The notes: a model not told the origin generated them from the sequence alone. A DNA stretch of 15,379 nt from DAOUMU01 sp034409055 (GCA_034409055.1 DAOUMU010000273.1:1-15379), one strand, 5' to 3'. Shown: positions 7,404-15,184, counted from the first letter of the stretch. Translations and numbers: made by a program.

Positions 7404-7597
7404 CTAATAGGGCCTTATGCTAGTTAGCAGTCAAACCGCTAAAAATGGGATCTCAATACGGTAATGTTCAATTTTGCCCTAGAATTTTGACCACAGTTAG
7501 CCGTAAACTTGCCTGAAGATGTAAATTCCAGGCTTCTGGAGACCGAATTTCGCCAGTTATGTTAGGTCTTTGTGGAACTAGCATAAGGCCCTAATAG
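7404..7597. mobile_element. MITE-like element with terminal inverted repeats and a 7-bp flanking duplication
   Basis: The 15-bp sequence GGCCTTATGCTAGTT (7411-7425) is repeated as its exact complement AACTAGCATAAGGCC (7576-7590). Outside both ends is the same 7-bp direct repeat, CTAATAG (7404-7410 and 7591-7597), as expected of a target-site duplication. The boundary is ambiguous: the inverted repeat can be read as up to 18 bp (7408-7425, 7576-7593), which shortens the duplication. The 150-bp interior has no open frame of note. This is a non-autonomous element of about 180 bp; no matching transposase is in the window. Confidence 0.75.
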
Positions 7598-7617
7598 TGA
7601 TGCTGTATGCCGCGCTT

Positions 7618-7651
7618 TTGATAAGTGGCCTCAATCATTTATAATTGAGGC
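7618..7651 (+). promoter_or_regulatory. Promoter of the Bax1-like gene with an inverted repeat around its -10
   Basis: TTGATA (7618-7623) and TATAAT (7640-7645) are 16 nt apart, close to the sigma70 consensus. Transcription would start near 7652, only about 17 nt before the ATG. GCCTCAAT (7628-7635) and ATTGAGGC (7644-7651) form a perfect 8-bp inverted repeat whose 8-nt centre covers most of the -10, a typical place for a repressor site. The -35 is 20 nt from the edge of the MITE. Confidence 0.65.
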
Positions 7652-7668
7652 TTGGAAAGCGAGTGACC

Positions 7669-8958
7669 ATGCTCAAATCTGAACTGATCCGCCCCCGGCT
7701 AAAGATACGCGACGGCCAGGTCTGGACCCAACCGCTGCCCACCGCCTATCGCTACCTGACTATGGCCAGCGAGTTGACGGCCCTGTTCCAGCACCACGTC
7801 GGGCGCAGCCGGGGAGTCCTGGCCGGGGCCCTGCGTGAGTATGAAGGGGACAACCTGGATTATCCCATCATCCGGGGCCTGGCGGCGGTGCTCGAAGCTC
7901 GTTGCATCTTTGGCCACGCCCCCCCGGTCAAACCGGCCGAGTTGCGGGCCGGGCTTTTCCAACAGGGACCGGTAACGCACAAGCCAGACCTGTTCAACCA
8001 GACCACCCGTGCCCAGGTTCTGGCCGAGACGGCTACCTACTTCGGTCTGACGGTCGAGCAAGTAGAAACCGCTCTCTTCGCCGACCTGGCCGAAGAGCAG
8101 ATTCTGCTCGATCCCGGCCAACCTATGGCTCCCGGCGACCTGATCGCCCGCTACAACTTGGAGTTGGCCCGCGGCCTGCTCTACTGGGCGCGGGAAATGC
8201 GGCTAAGGGTTTACGATAATTACAAGGACCTGTTCAAATACATCAAGTTGTTCAAACTGATGTACACCATCCGTCCCCTGGCCGGCAGGCAGCCACCGGA
8301 CGGCTATCACATTACCCTGCACGGCCCTATCTCTCCCTTTGTCAAGTCGACTATTCGCTACGGGTTGCAGTTTGCCAAATTCTTACCGGCCCTGCTCTTG
8401 TGTAAACGCTGGCAGATGGAGGCAGACGTGCAGCCGGCCGGGGTGCGTAGCCATCAGCCCCTTCGCTATACCCTGAATGACCGGACCGATCTGCGCACCC
8501 ACTTCAAAGCCTCCGGCCTGTTTGACAGCCAACTCGAGGCCGATTTTGCGGCCGAGTTTGAGGCCAAGTACAGCGGGGCCAAGCGGAAGTGGGAGTTGGC
8601 CCGCGAGGATGAGTTGATCGTGGTCGGGGATACGGTCATGATCCCCGACTTTTCCTTCACGAACCGCAAAGATGGACGGCGGGCCTTGCTGGAGATTGTC
8701 GGCTTCTGGCACCCGCATTACCTGCGGCGCAAGCTGGCCAAGGTCCGCCAGGCCGGGCGACAAGACTTGATTCTGCTGGTCTACGAGAGCGCCAACGTGG
8801 CCGAGGGGGCCTTTGAGGAGGCCTCGGCGGGAGAGGTGCTGACTTTTAGCCGCAAGCCAATTTTAAAGGAGGTATTGGCGGCGGTGGAGCGGTGTGCGGT
8901 AGCGCCAGATGAGGATACACGAGTTGACGGAGTAGATCAAAGCTCCGATGAAAAATAG
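7669..8958 (+). CDS. Bax1-like nuclease (DUF790 family)
   Basis: DUF790 proteins include archaeal Bax1, an endonuclease that partners the XPB helicase in a putative excision-repair pathway. This 429-residue protein matches in length and layout. Its start MLKSELIRPRL is family-like, the helical middle includes YLTMASELTALFQHHVGRSR (29-48), and a C-terminal RecB/PD-(D/E)XK-type nuclease core follows. That core has Glu in LEADF (about 290), IPDF with Asp327, and EIVGFW (Glu342) followed by YLRRKLAKV (Lys355). The catalytic residues appear intact. In genomes with Bax1 the helicase gene is usually adjacent; none is seen here, so it may act with a partner elsewhere. TTG 7645 and GTG 7663 are in-frame, but the promoter's -10 overlaps the TTG, so I chose the ATG. 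Third codon positions look more GC-rich than in the AAA+ gene. Confidence 0.85.
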   Translation: MLKSELIRPRLKIRDGQVWTQPLPTAYRYLTMASELTALFQHHVGRSRGVLAGALREYEGDNLDYPIIRGLAAVLEARCIFGHAPPVKPAELRAGLFQQGPVTHKPDLFNQTTRAQVLAETATYFGLTVEQVETALFADLAEEQILLDPGQPMAPGDLIARYNLELARGLLYWAREMRLRVYDNYKDLFKYIKLFKLMYTIRPLAGRQPPDGYHITLHGPISPFVKSTIRYGLQFAKFLPALLLCKRWQMEADVQPAGVRSHQPLRYTLNDRTDLRTHFKASGLFDSQLEADFAAEFEAKYSGAKRKWELAREDELIVVGDTVMIPDFSFTNRKDGRRALLEIVGFWHPHYLRRKLAKVRQAGRQDLILLVYESANVAEGAFEEASAGEVLTFSRKPILKEVLAAVERCAVAPDEDTRVDGVDQSSDEK

Positions 8959-8996
8959 ACCCGCGCCATTCGCTCATTCGCCATTTCTCTCCTCCG

Positions 8997-10742
8997 TCAC
9001 ACCCGGGCCACCACAATAGTCAAATCGTCGTGGGGTTCAGTTTGACCGGCAAAGGCCAATACTTCGGCTTTGAGGTGATCGAGCATGGCCTGGGCATTGG
9101 CGGTGGGACCAGTACGTACGGCTTGTTCCAGTCGCTCAAAGCCGAACATTTCATCGGCCAGGGCGTTGGCCTCGACCAGACCATCGCTGGTCAGAATGAT
9201 GATATCTCCTTTAGCCAAAGGTAAGGCTGTTGCCTGATACTCACATTTCACTTCCGAACCAGTACCAAGGGGCAAGCCACCACTGTCAATCCATTCGACC
9301 GCGCCATCGGCTCGCTTGACGAGGGGGACGATACAGCCCGCATTGGCCACCCGCAACCGGCCCGTGTCTGACGGTCTGGCCGGGGTGACTACCTCGACGT
9401 AGACCAAAGCACAGTTCTGGCGAGTCGTACGGGTGTAGCGGCCTATGACCTGATCCAGTTGGGTCAATAAGGTGGTTGGATCAAGGGCCTGGGCAATGAT
9501 GGCCTCCAGTGAGGCCAGGCTGACGGACATAAGCAAGGCAGCGGGCATCCCTTTGCCGGAGACATCACCCAAGGCCAGGGCAAATTTATCTCCTCTTGTT
9601 TCTTGCTCGCGGGATGCATCGAAAGCATAGTAGGCATAAAAATCGCCGCCAACCTCACGAGCCGGGGTACTATAACAGACTACGTCCAGACCAGGCCAGT
9701 TGGGATGTGCCGGGGGCAATAAACTGGCTTGAATGTTACGAGCCGTCTCCAACTCACGTTGAATCGACAGGAGACGGGCGCGCTCTTTCTCGGCCCGTTT
9801 TCGCTCGATGATTTCAGCTTGCAAAACGACATTGGCCTGAGCCAGCTCGGCGGTTCGCTCTTTAACTCGTTCTTCCAACTCGTCCCGGGCTTGCTGCAAA
9901 GCTGCTTCGGCTTGCTTACGTTCGGTCACATTACGGGAGACGGCGATGATTTCCAGAGGTATGCCCGTTTCCAGATCGCGAATGACCTTGCTGGTTGTTT
10001 CTAACCACAGGCAACGGTTGTCTTTGCCGCGAGCCTGGTAAGTGAGGGTGGAAACCGGGGGCAACTCTTTCAGCATCTGATCGAGGGCTTGCATCGCTTG
10101 TAAATCCTCAAGATGCACGAACTCACGGCAGGAGTGGCCCACCATTTCTTCGATCTCATAGCCGAGCAGGGTCCGGCAAGCTGGCGAAACATAACGGTAA
10201 ACTCCATCAATCGTTTGCCTGGAGATCATATCGGTCGAGTTCTCGGCCAATAAGCGATAACGCTCCCGGCTCTCTCGTAAAGCATCCTGAACCCGCTTAC
10301 GTCTGAGGTTTTCTTCTTGTAATTGTTTATTTTTGGTTTCAAGATTTTTCTGTAACTTACGGAGGGTGAGATGGGTGTTGACCCTGGCCAACAATTCTTC
10401 GTGGTTAAATGGCTTGGTGATATAATCCACGGCCCCCAATTCAAACCCCTTGACCTTGTCCACTGTCTGGGCCAGAACGGTCATAAAAATGACAGGAATA
10501 TCCCTGGTTTTTTTGTTTTCTTTTAAGCGACGGCAGATTTCGAAACCGTCTATACCGGGCAACATAATATCCAAAAGGATGAGATCCGGGGTGACGTGGT
10601 TAAGACGCTCAAGGGCGGTTTCCCCATCTTCAGCCACCAAAACCTTGAAACCAGCTTTACGTAGATGGATAAACAACAGGCTGACATTGGTTGGGGTATC
10701 ATCGATAACTAAGATAACGTCTTGTTCAAGGTCATTGTTCAT
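8997..10742 (-). CDS. Receiver-PAS-PP2C (RsbU/SpoIIE-type) serine phosphatase
   Basis: This 581-residue cytoplasmic signalling protein has a receiver domain (about 8-122) with acidic pair DD14-15, phospho-acceptor Asp58 in LILLD, Thr88 and Lys110 in TKPF. A coiled coil (122-160) leads to a PAS domain (162-275). A second long coiled coil (275-340) precedes a PP2C-like phosphatase of the SpoIIE/RsbU class (340-581). Metal-binding residues are present in REVGGDFYAY (Asp367), LALGDVSGKGMP (Asp393), TSDGLVEA and EPHDDLTIVV. Such proteins dephosphorylate an anti-anti-sigma factor or similar target when the receiver is phosphorylated. No anti-sigma, anti-anti-sigma or kinase gene is beside it. AAAGGA lies 9 nt before the ATG, and a promoter with an inverted repeat lies about 110 nt upstream. 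It converges with the Bax1-like gene across a 38-nt gap. Confidence 0.93.
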   Translation of the reverse strand: MNNDLEQDVILVIDDTPTNVSLLFIHLRKAGFKVLVAEDGETALERLNHVTPDLILLDIMLPGIDGFEICRRLKENKKTRDIPVIFMTVLAQTVDKVKGFELGAVDYITKPFNHEELLARVNTHLTLRKLQKNLETKNKQLQEENLRRKRVQDALRESRERYRLLAENSTDMISRQTIDGVYRYVSPACRTLLGYEIEEMVGHSCREFVHLEDLQAMQALDQMLKELPPVSTLTYQARGKDNRCLWLETTSKVIRDLETGIPLEIIAVSRNVTERKQAEAALQQARDELEERVKERTAELAQANVVLQAEIIERKRAEKERARLLSIQRELETARNIQASLLPPAHPNWPGLDVVCYSTPAREVGGDFYAYYAFDASREQETRGDKFALALGDVSGKGMPAALLMSVSLASLEAIIAQALDPTTLLTQLDQVIGRYTRTTRQNCALVYVEVVTPARPSDTGRLRVANAGCIVPLVKRADGAVEWIDSGGLPLGTGSEVKCEYQATALPLAKGDIIILTSDGLVEANALADEMFGFERLEQAVRTGPTANAQAMLDHLKAEVLAFAGQTEPHDDLTIVVARV

Positions 10743-11079
10743 CTTTATTGATCCTTTGGATATGGTTACGCCGGGTATGGTCCTGGATAGTCACAACATA
10801 GTTCAACTGAGAATAAAGCCGGACGATAAATCACTGTTTCTTAACACTACCAATTATAACATAATGACCATTATGTCAGCCAGTGAGCATCAGTGTGACG
10901 GATGGAAATGCCGTTCGGTGCTCATCTTTGCTCGCCTGCCGTGTGAGTCAGTCGCTATTTTTATACCAGTCACCATGCCGCCGGGTGAACCTCAGAATCC
11001 TGGATAAAGAGGTACGTTCCGCTTATTGTAACACAAAAATCACCAACAAGATATCGGTCAAAAGTGCTATCTTTTAGTA
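10743..11079. promoter_or_regulatory. Intergenic leader with promoter and 18-bp inverted repeat for the phosphatase gene
   Basis: No gene is seen in this 337-nt gap. On the minus strand TATAAT (complement of 10853-10858) is preceded by a perfect inverted repeat ACATAATG/CATTATGT at 10859-10876 that touches it. CTGACA (complement of 10874-10879) is a possible -35, with a short 15-nt spacer. Transcription would start near 10846, leaving a leader of about 100 nt. The dyad core and its position against the -10 match those before the AAA+ gene. An imperfect hairpin (GAGCA near 10886 with TGCTC near 10919) has no T tract, and a weak hairpin lies just past the cheR stop. Confidence 0.6.
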
Positions 11080-11919
11080 CTAAGAAGGAGCGTTCTTGGA
11101 TGACTGTCGATAGACGCCCAAATTGGGCAGCCAGGGGCTCAGGCCAGCAATCCCTTCGGGCAGGTGTTCTGTTTTACCAATTACCAACGCCCCGCCGGGG
11201 CATAATCGGCGGGTGATTTGGGTCAATACCTGCCGCTGTAATGTCTCTTCGAAGTAAGTCAAGACCAGATTACGGCACAAGATCAGGTAAAATGTCCCAG
11301 TGGGCTGCTCGTATCGAATGTCTTGTGACCGGAAATCAAGGTTCGCTCGAAATTGGTCCCGAATGCGGTAAGCCTCATCAGTATAGTCAAAAGCTGTTTT
11401 GCGCCAGGCTGGTGGCAGTTCCTTCAGGTTGCTGGCCGGGTAGCAACCTGTTCGAGCCCGTTGCAGCAACCGCTCGTCGGCATCCGTAGCCACCAGCCGA
11501 AAAGTCAAAGCCGGGAATCTGGTCCGAAGCCCTAAGTGCCAGATCAGGCTCAGGGTATAGACCTCTTCTCCCGAGGCGCAACCGATACTCCAGCCCGGTA
11601 GCTCATTTTCTCCCTGGACCAGAGCCATTTCGGCCAGAGCGGGCAAGATCACCTGGTACAGATGGTCAAAGACAGCCCGATCACGATAGAAGCGAGAAAT
11701 AGAAATGCGACAGAGCCGATCCAGAACCGCCCACTCCGCCGGCTCCGTTTCCAGGTAAGCCCGATAGGCAGTCACGTCCGGCAGGCCTAATTCCTGCCGG
11801 CGGCGTTCAATACGCTTACAGACCTGTTTCCGCACCTTGCGAAATCCGGGCCAGCGCATCTGCAACCGGGGCAGAGTCCATTGCAGGAAATTGACACAAT
11901 CGACGTCTTTCACAGGCAA
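11080..11919 (-). CDS. CheR-like protein-glutamate methyltransferase
   Basis: The 279-residue product matches CheR-type SAM-dependent methyltransferases, which methylate glutamates of chemoreceptors or related proteins. The N-terminal helical region (about 15-100) includes CRISISRFYRD (70-80), the counterpart of the family's T-x-FFR segment. The SAM fold has GCASGEEVYTLS (113-124; the classic form is GCSTGEEPYSL), ATDADERLLQRA (144-155), and CRNLVLTYF (215-223; classic CRNVLIYF). A C-terminal GGALVIGKTEHLPE follows. No CheB, CheA or receptor gene is nearby, so the target is open. The TTG start has AAGGA 9 nt upstream; a GTG two codons later is possible but less well placed. It is on the same strand as the receiver-phosphatase gene but 337 nt ahead of it, and divergent from the kinase gene. 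The shared theme is signalling, but a common transcript is doubtful. Confidence 0.88.
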   Translation of the reverse strand: MPVKDVDCVNFLQWTLPRLQMRWPGFRKVRKQVCKRIERRRQELGLPDVTAYRAYLETEPAEWAVLDRLCRISISRFYRDRAVFDHLYQVILPALAEMALVQGENELPGWSIGCASGEEVYTLSLIWHLGLRTRFPALTFRLVATDADERLLQRARTGCYPASNLKELPPAWRKTAFDYTDEAYRIRDQFRANLDFRSQDIRYEQPTGTFYLILCRNLVLTYFEETLQRQVLTQITRRLCPGGALVIGKTEHLPEGIAGLSPWLPNLGVYRQSSKNAPS

Positions 11920-12146
11920 ATACCGTTGTCCTTGAGTTAATATTCGTGGTATACTGATTCAAGGAAAATATACCTTTAATTTGTATCATCCATTGTACTA
12001 CAATCTCCCTATTAGGGCGATGGGGTGCGCATTTGGGATGCATTTAAATTTTGAGGCGAGTTGTGAGTCATTGCGAAGCCCCTTGCGGGTTAGCCGGTCA
12101 GAGTTTAGCTAAAACCGGCTGAAGCCTCGACTCCTCAGAGTTCATA
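11920..12146. promoter_or_regulatory. Divergent intergenic region between cheR and the kinase, with dyads
   Basis: No gene is seen. GGTATA (11948-11953) and TATACC (11969-11974) form a 6-bp inverted repeat that could serve as an operator for either gene. Nearer the kinase, AGCCGGT (12092-12098) and ACCGGCT (12114-12120) form a hairpin around the palindrome TTTAGCTAAA, flanked by GCGAAGCC (12073-12080) and GAAGCCTC. This looks like a dispersed repeat and may structure the kinase leader. I cannot assign clear promoters to either side. Confidence 0.4.
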
Positions 12147-14315
12147 ATGAAACGTTTTGATCTCAATTTACGTAGTCTGCCGGTGCAGATGATTTTTAGT
12201 TTTGTAGCCCTGGTGCTCCTGACGGCCGCAGCAGCGGGACTGCCTGCCATCTGGCTAATCCGTGACCAACTCAATCGTCAGGCCTGGGCCCAGGTGGAGC
12301 AGGGCCGACGGGCGGCTCAGGCACTTTATGCGGCTCGACAAAGCGAAATAACCGGCCTGGCCACCCTGACCGTCCAGCGGCCCACCCTACGTGATTTGCT
12401 AGCCCAAGGGGAAAAAACTCCGCTGCTGACCTATCTGCGTACGCTTCAAGCGGGGGCGGGTCTCGACCTGGTCCTCATCTGCGACTCGAGCCACCAACCT
12501 GTAGCCCAGGCGGGCGAGATAGCCTCCGACAGGCTATGCACCACAAGAACACCGACCGGTTTCCACCTCGTTTCGCCAGGACTGAGTGCTGAAGCTTTGC
12601 CCCAGGCCGAGTTACGTTCAGTGCCAATGGCTCAATCTGCAGAGATGACCGTTCAGGTGTGGCTTTTGGCCGCTCAACCGATCAACAATGAGGCCGCTGA
12701 CTGGCAGGGGCAGGTCATTGTGGGGATAGAGCTGGACGATGCGTTCACGGAGCAGATGCACGTCGAGACCGGGTTAGAGCATACCCTGCTTGTGGCTGGC
12801 CAACCCGTCGCCACCAGCCTGACTGGTGATTTTCCTCCTGCCCGGATAGAGCAGTCCGCTGAACCTGATGAGGTCGGGCAAAGTACGTTTACCCTGAACG
12901 ACCGCCCCTATTATGCCTTGAGGTTTCCCCTTAGTTCTCCCTCGGTAGATGAGACCGGAGAGACGGAAGAACTGGAAGCCGAAGTCGCCCTGGCGGTGGC
13001 GGACATTGTAGCCACCCAACAGAATCTGGTCTGGACCCTGGCCGGCAGTATTGTGGTTGTAGCGGCCGTGGGGTCGGTCCTGGGCACCTTTCTGGCCCGA
13101 CAGATCAGCCGGCCCCTGGCTCGCCTGACCAAAGCAGCCACCAGCCTGAGCCAGGGTGATCTAGATTCGTCAATGGCTATCAAGGCCCAGGTCCCCGAAA
13201 TCGCTTTGGTCGCCCAGGCACTGGAGCGAGCCCGACTTGATTTGCAGCGCACTCTAACCGAACTGCGCCAGGAAAAAGCCTGGACCGACCATCTCCTCCA
13301 GGCTATCGTGGAGGGTATCGTTACCCTGGACCACCATGGCCGGATCACCTTCTTTAGCCAGGGCGCCGAACGGATTACCGGCTGGAGCCGTGACCAGGTT
13401 TTGCATCGCTCTTGTGATGAAGTTTTTCGACTGCTTGAGACCAACAAACCCTTCAGCCATTTTATTCCTCCTCCCGGTCGACGACACAAAATTACCGTGG
13501 AACTGGCCAATGGACACCAGGCTACGCTGGCTATTACCGGGGCCCAACTGACACCACCAGAGACGAGTGATGCCTGGGTGGCCCTGGTTTTCCGCGATGT
13601 CAGCGAAGAAGAGGCGGTCCATCGCCTGATGAGCCACTTTCTGGCTAACGTGGCTCACGAATTTCGCACCCCCCTCTCTGCCCTGGCCGCTTCGGCCGAA
13701 CTACTATTAGACCAGGCCCCCGACATGAACCGGACCGAACTGCAAGAGTTGCTGACCTCGCTTCACCTGGGAATCCTGGGTTTACAAACGCTGGTTGATA
13801 ACCTGCTGGAAAGTGCCAGTATCGAGGCCGGACGTTTCCGGGTACATATTCGCCCCTCCACCAACCTGAGCAAAATCATCGCCGAGGCGATTCGGATGAT
13901 GCAACCTCTGCTGGACAAGCACGGCCAGCGTTTGGTGCTGGAGTTACCGGCAGCAATCCCCGTAGTGCGGGCTGATTCGCGGCGGATGGTACAGGTTTTG
14001 GTTAATCTGTTATCCAATGCCAGTAAATATGGACCTGACGAGGCCGAGATCACCGTCGGGACGACCGTGAATGAAGGCCGGGTCCGGGTGACTGTGGCCG
14101 ACCGGGGGCCAGGTGTTTCACCCGAGCACCGGAATGATCTGTTTCGTCGTTTCGTCTACCCCGAATCGGAGGGTGACAAGTCCCAATATGGGGTCGGACT
14201 GGGGCTGTCGGTGGTCAAAGCCATTATTGAAGCCCACGGCGGGCAGGTAGGCGTTGAGGACCGTCCGGGTGGAGGCTTGATCTTCTGGTTTACGTTACCC
14301 GTGGAGGGCGAATAA
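12147..14315 (+). CDS. Membrane sensor histidine kinase (HAMP-PAS-HisKA-HATPase), PhoR-like
   Basis: This is a 722-residue sensor kinase. A first transmembrane helix (about 14-37) and a second (295-317) bracket a 255-residue extracellular sensor region of no recognised family. A HAMP linker (318-370; RQISRPLARLTKAA) follows, then a PAS domain (380-490; AIVEGIVTLDHHGRITFFS). Next come HisKA with phospho-acceptor His504 in NVAHEFRTPLSAL, and a HATPase with N box NLLSNASKYG, G1 DRGPGVS and G2 YGVGLGLSVV. All catalytic boxes look intact. The order TM, sensor, TM, HAMP, PAS, kinase fits PhoR-type kinases, though other classes share it. The stop overlaps the start of the regulator gene by one base, so the two form a translationally coupled pair. 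Only a weak CAGAG precedes the ATG. The PhoB-like site downstream supports phosphate sensing as a guess, no more. Confidence 0.93.
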   Translation: MKRFDLNLRSLPVQMIFSFVALVLLTAAAAGLPAIWLIRDQLNRQAWAQVEQGRRAAQALYAARQSEITGLATLTVQRPTLRDLLAQGEKTPLLTYLRTLQAGAGLDLVLICDSSHQPVAQAGEIASDRLCTTRTPTGFHLVSPGLSAEALPQAELRSVPMAQSAEMTVQVWLLAAQPINNEAADWQGQVIVGIELDDAFTEQMHVETGLEHTLLVAGQPVATSLTGDFPPARIEQSAEPDEVGQSTFTLNDRPYYALRFPLSSPSVDETGETEELEAEVALAVADIVATQQNLVWTLAGSIVVVAAVGSVLGTFLARQISRPLARLTKAATSLSQGDLDSSMAIKAQVPEIALVAQALERARLDLQRTLTELRQEKAWTDHLLQAIVEGIVTLDHHGRITFFSQGAERITGWSRDQVLHRSCDEVFRLLETNKPFSHFIPPPGRRHKITVELANGHQATLAITGAQLTPPETSDAWVALVFRDVSEEEAVHRLMSHFLANVAHEFRTPLSALAASAELLLDQAPDMNRTELQELLTSLHLGILGLQTLVDNLLESASIEAGRFRVHIRPSTNLSKIIAEAIRMMQPLLDKHGQRLVLELPAAIPVVRADSRRMVQVLVNLLSNASKYGPDEAEITVGTTVNEGRVRVTVADRGPGVSPEHRNDLFRRFVYPESEGDKSQYGVGLGLSVVKAIIEAHGGQVGVEDRPGGGLIFWFTLPVEGE

Positions 14316-15049
14316 TGAAAGCATTGGTTGTAGATGATGATCGCGTATTAGCCGACGTGTTGGCTTTCACTTTGCGTCGGGAGGGGTTCCAGGTGATTCG
14401 GGCCTTTGACGGCGAGGCTGCTTTACAATGCTGGACCGAGGAAAAACCTGACCTGATCGTCCTGGACGTGAATTTACCCAAGCTCAACGGCTTTGACGTT
14501 TGTCAACGTATCCGCCAGCAGTCTGACATTCCGATCCTCCTGCTCACCGTACGGGATGAAGAGGATGACATCATCCGTGGTTTGGAATTGGGGGCCGACG
14601 ATTATATCACCAAGCCTTTCAGTCCCCGCCAACTGATCGCCCGAGCCCAGGCCGTATTGCGCCGGGCCGGCAAACGGTCAGCCCCAGCCATCCGCCAGGT
14701 TGGCCAACTAACCCTCGACCCAAACCGGCGGGAAATGCGCCTGGATGAAGGAGAGGCCATCTCCCTCACCCCGCTGGAGAGCCAGCTCCTGGATTACCTG
14801 ATGCTTAACGCCGGACATGTTCTGACCACGGAGGCCATCATCGAGCACGTGTGGGGCCCCGAAGGTGCGGACCGTGATATGCTCCGCCAATTGGTGCATC
14901 GTCTGCGGAGCAAGATCGCCCAGGCTATCTCACTCAATATGGCCGGACAGGGTGGCTCAACCCCGGATGATTCTGGCTCGCTCCAACCGCCTCGTATCGA
15001 GACAATACCTGGCCTGGGCTATGGATTAATCGTAAACTCTGGCCAGTAG
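14315..15049 (+). CDS. OmpR/PhoB-type response regulator
   Basis: The 244-residue protein has a receiver domain (2-118) with acidic triad DDD8-10, phospho-acceptor Asp50 in LIVLD, the Thr at 77 in LLTV and Lys99 in TKPF. A winged-helix DNA-binding domain of the OmpR/PhoB class follows (about 128-240). It includes the TPLESQLLDYLMLNAGHVLT and HVWGPEG segments and the RQLVHRLRSKI recognition helix, and ends with ETIPGLGYGLI. Length and domains are standard. The ATG overlaps the kinase stop (TAATG), with GGAGGG 6 nt upstream, giving strong coupled translation. It should be phosphorylated by that kinase. A row of 11-bp direct repeats at 15185-15217, the spacing used by this class, lies 135 nt past its stop and is a likely target. 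An insert (about 210-230, GGSTPDDSG) in the C-terminal domain is unusual and may be a flexible loop. Confidence 0.93.
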   Translation: MKALVVDDDRVLADVLAFTLRREGFQVIRAFDGEAALQCWTEEKPDLIVLDVNLPKLNGFDVCQRIRQQSDIPILLLTVRDEEDDIIRGLELGADDYITKPFSPRQLIARAQAVLRRAGKRSAPAIRQVGQLTLDPNRREMRLDEGEAISLTPLESQLLDYLMLNAGHVLTTEAIIEHVWGPEGADRDMLRQLVHRLRSKIAQAISLNMAGQGGSTPDDSGSLQPPRIETIPGLGYGLIVNSGQ

Positions 15050-15063
15050 CCAGGTAAATTTGT

Positions 15064-15163
15064 CTCTCGCGTAGAGAGGGCAGCCCTATGCCCGGCCCCC
15101 GCATGTAGGGCAAATTGCTAACTCGTCCGTAACACCGTTGACAAGTTAGCAACTTGTTCTACA
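15064..15163. repeat. Small hairpin and palindromic intergenic repeat after the regulator gene
   Basis: After a short hairpin (CTCTC 15064-15068, GAGAG 15074-15078), a 60-nt element has 24-nt imperfect inverted arms at 15104-15127 and 15140-15163. The arms begin TGTAG and end CTACA and match at 20 of 24 positions. Its core (AAGTTAGCAACTTG in the right arm) is shared with the repeats at 1345-1439. As transcribed RNA it would form a long stem and could slow or end the kinase-regulator transcript, but no long T tract follows. Confidence 0.75.
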
Positions 15164-15184
15164 ATCCTGTGCTTTTCCCCTTAT

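Noticed and set aside
8959..8996. Possible bidirectional terminator between the convergent nuclease and phosphatase genes
   Set aside because: No inverted repeat or T tract of note in the 38-nt gap.
10450..11007. Open frame of 185 codons on the plus strand
   Set aside because: It overlaps the start of the receiver gene in antisense and runs through its promoter and dyad. The product shows no family features.
12911..13510. Open frame of 199 codons on the minus strand inside the kinase gene
   Set aside because: It is fully antisense to intact HAMP-PAS coding sequence. Ser/Arg-rich composition is typical of such shadows.
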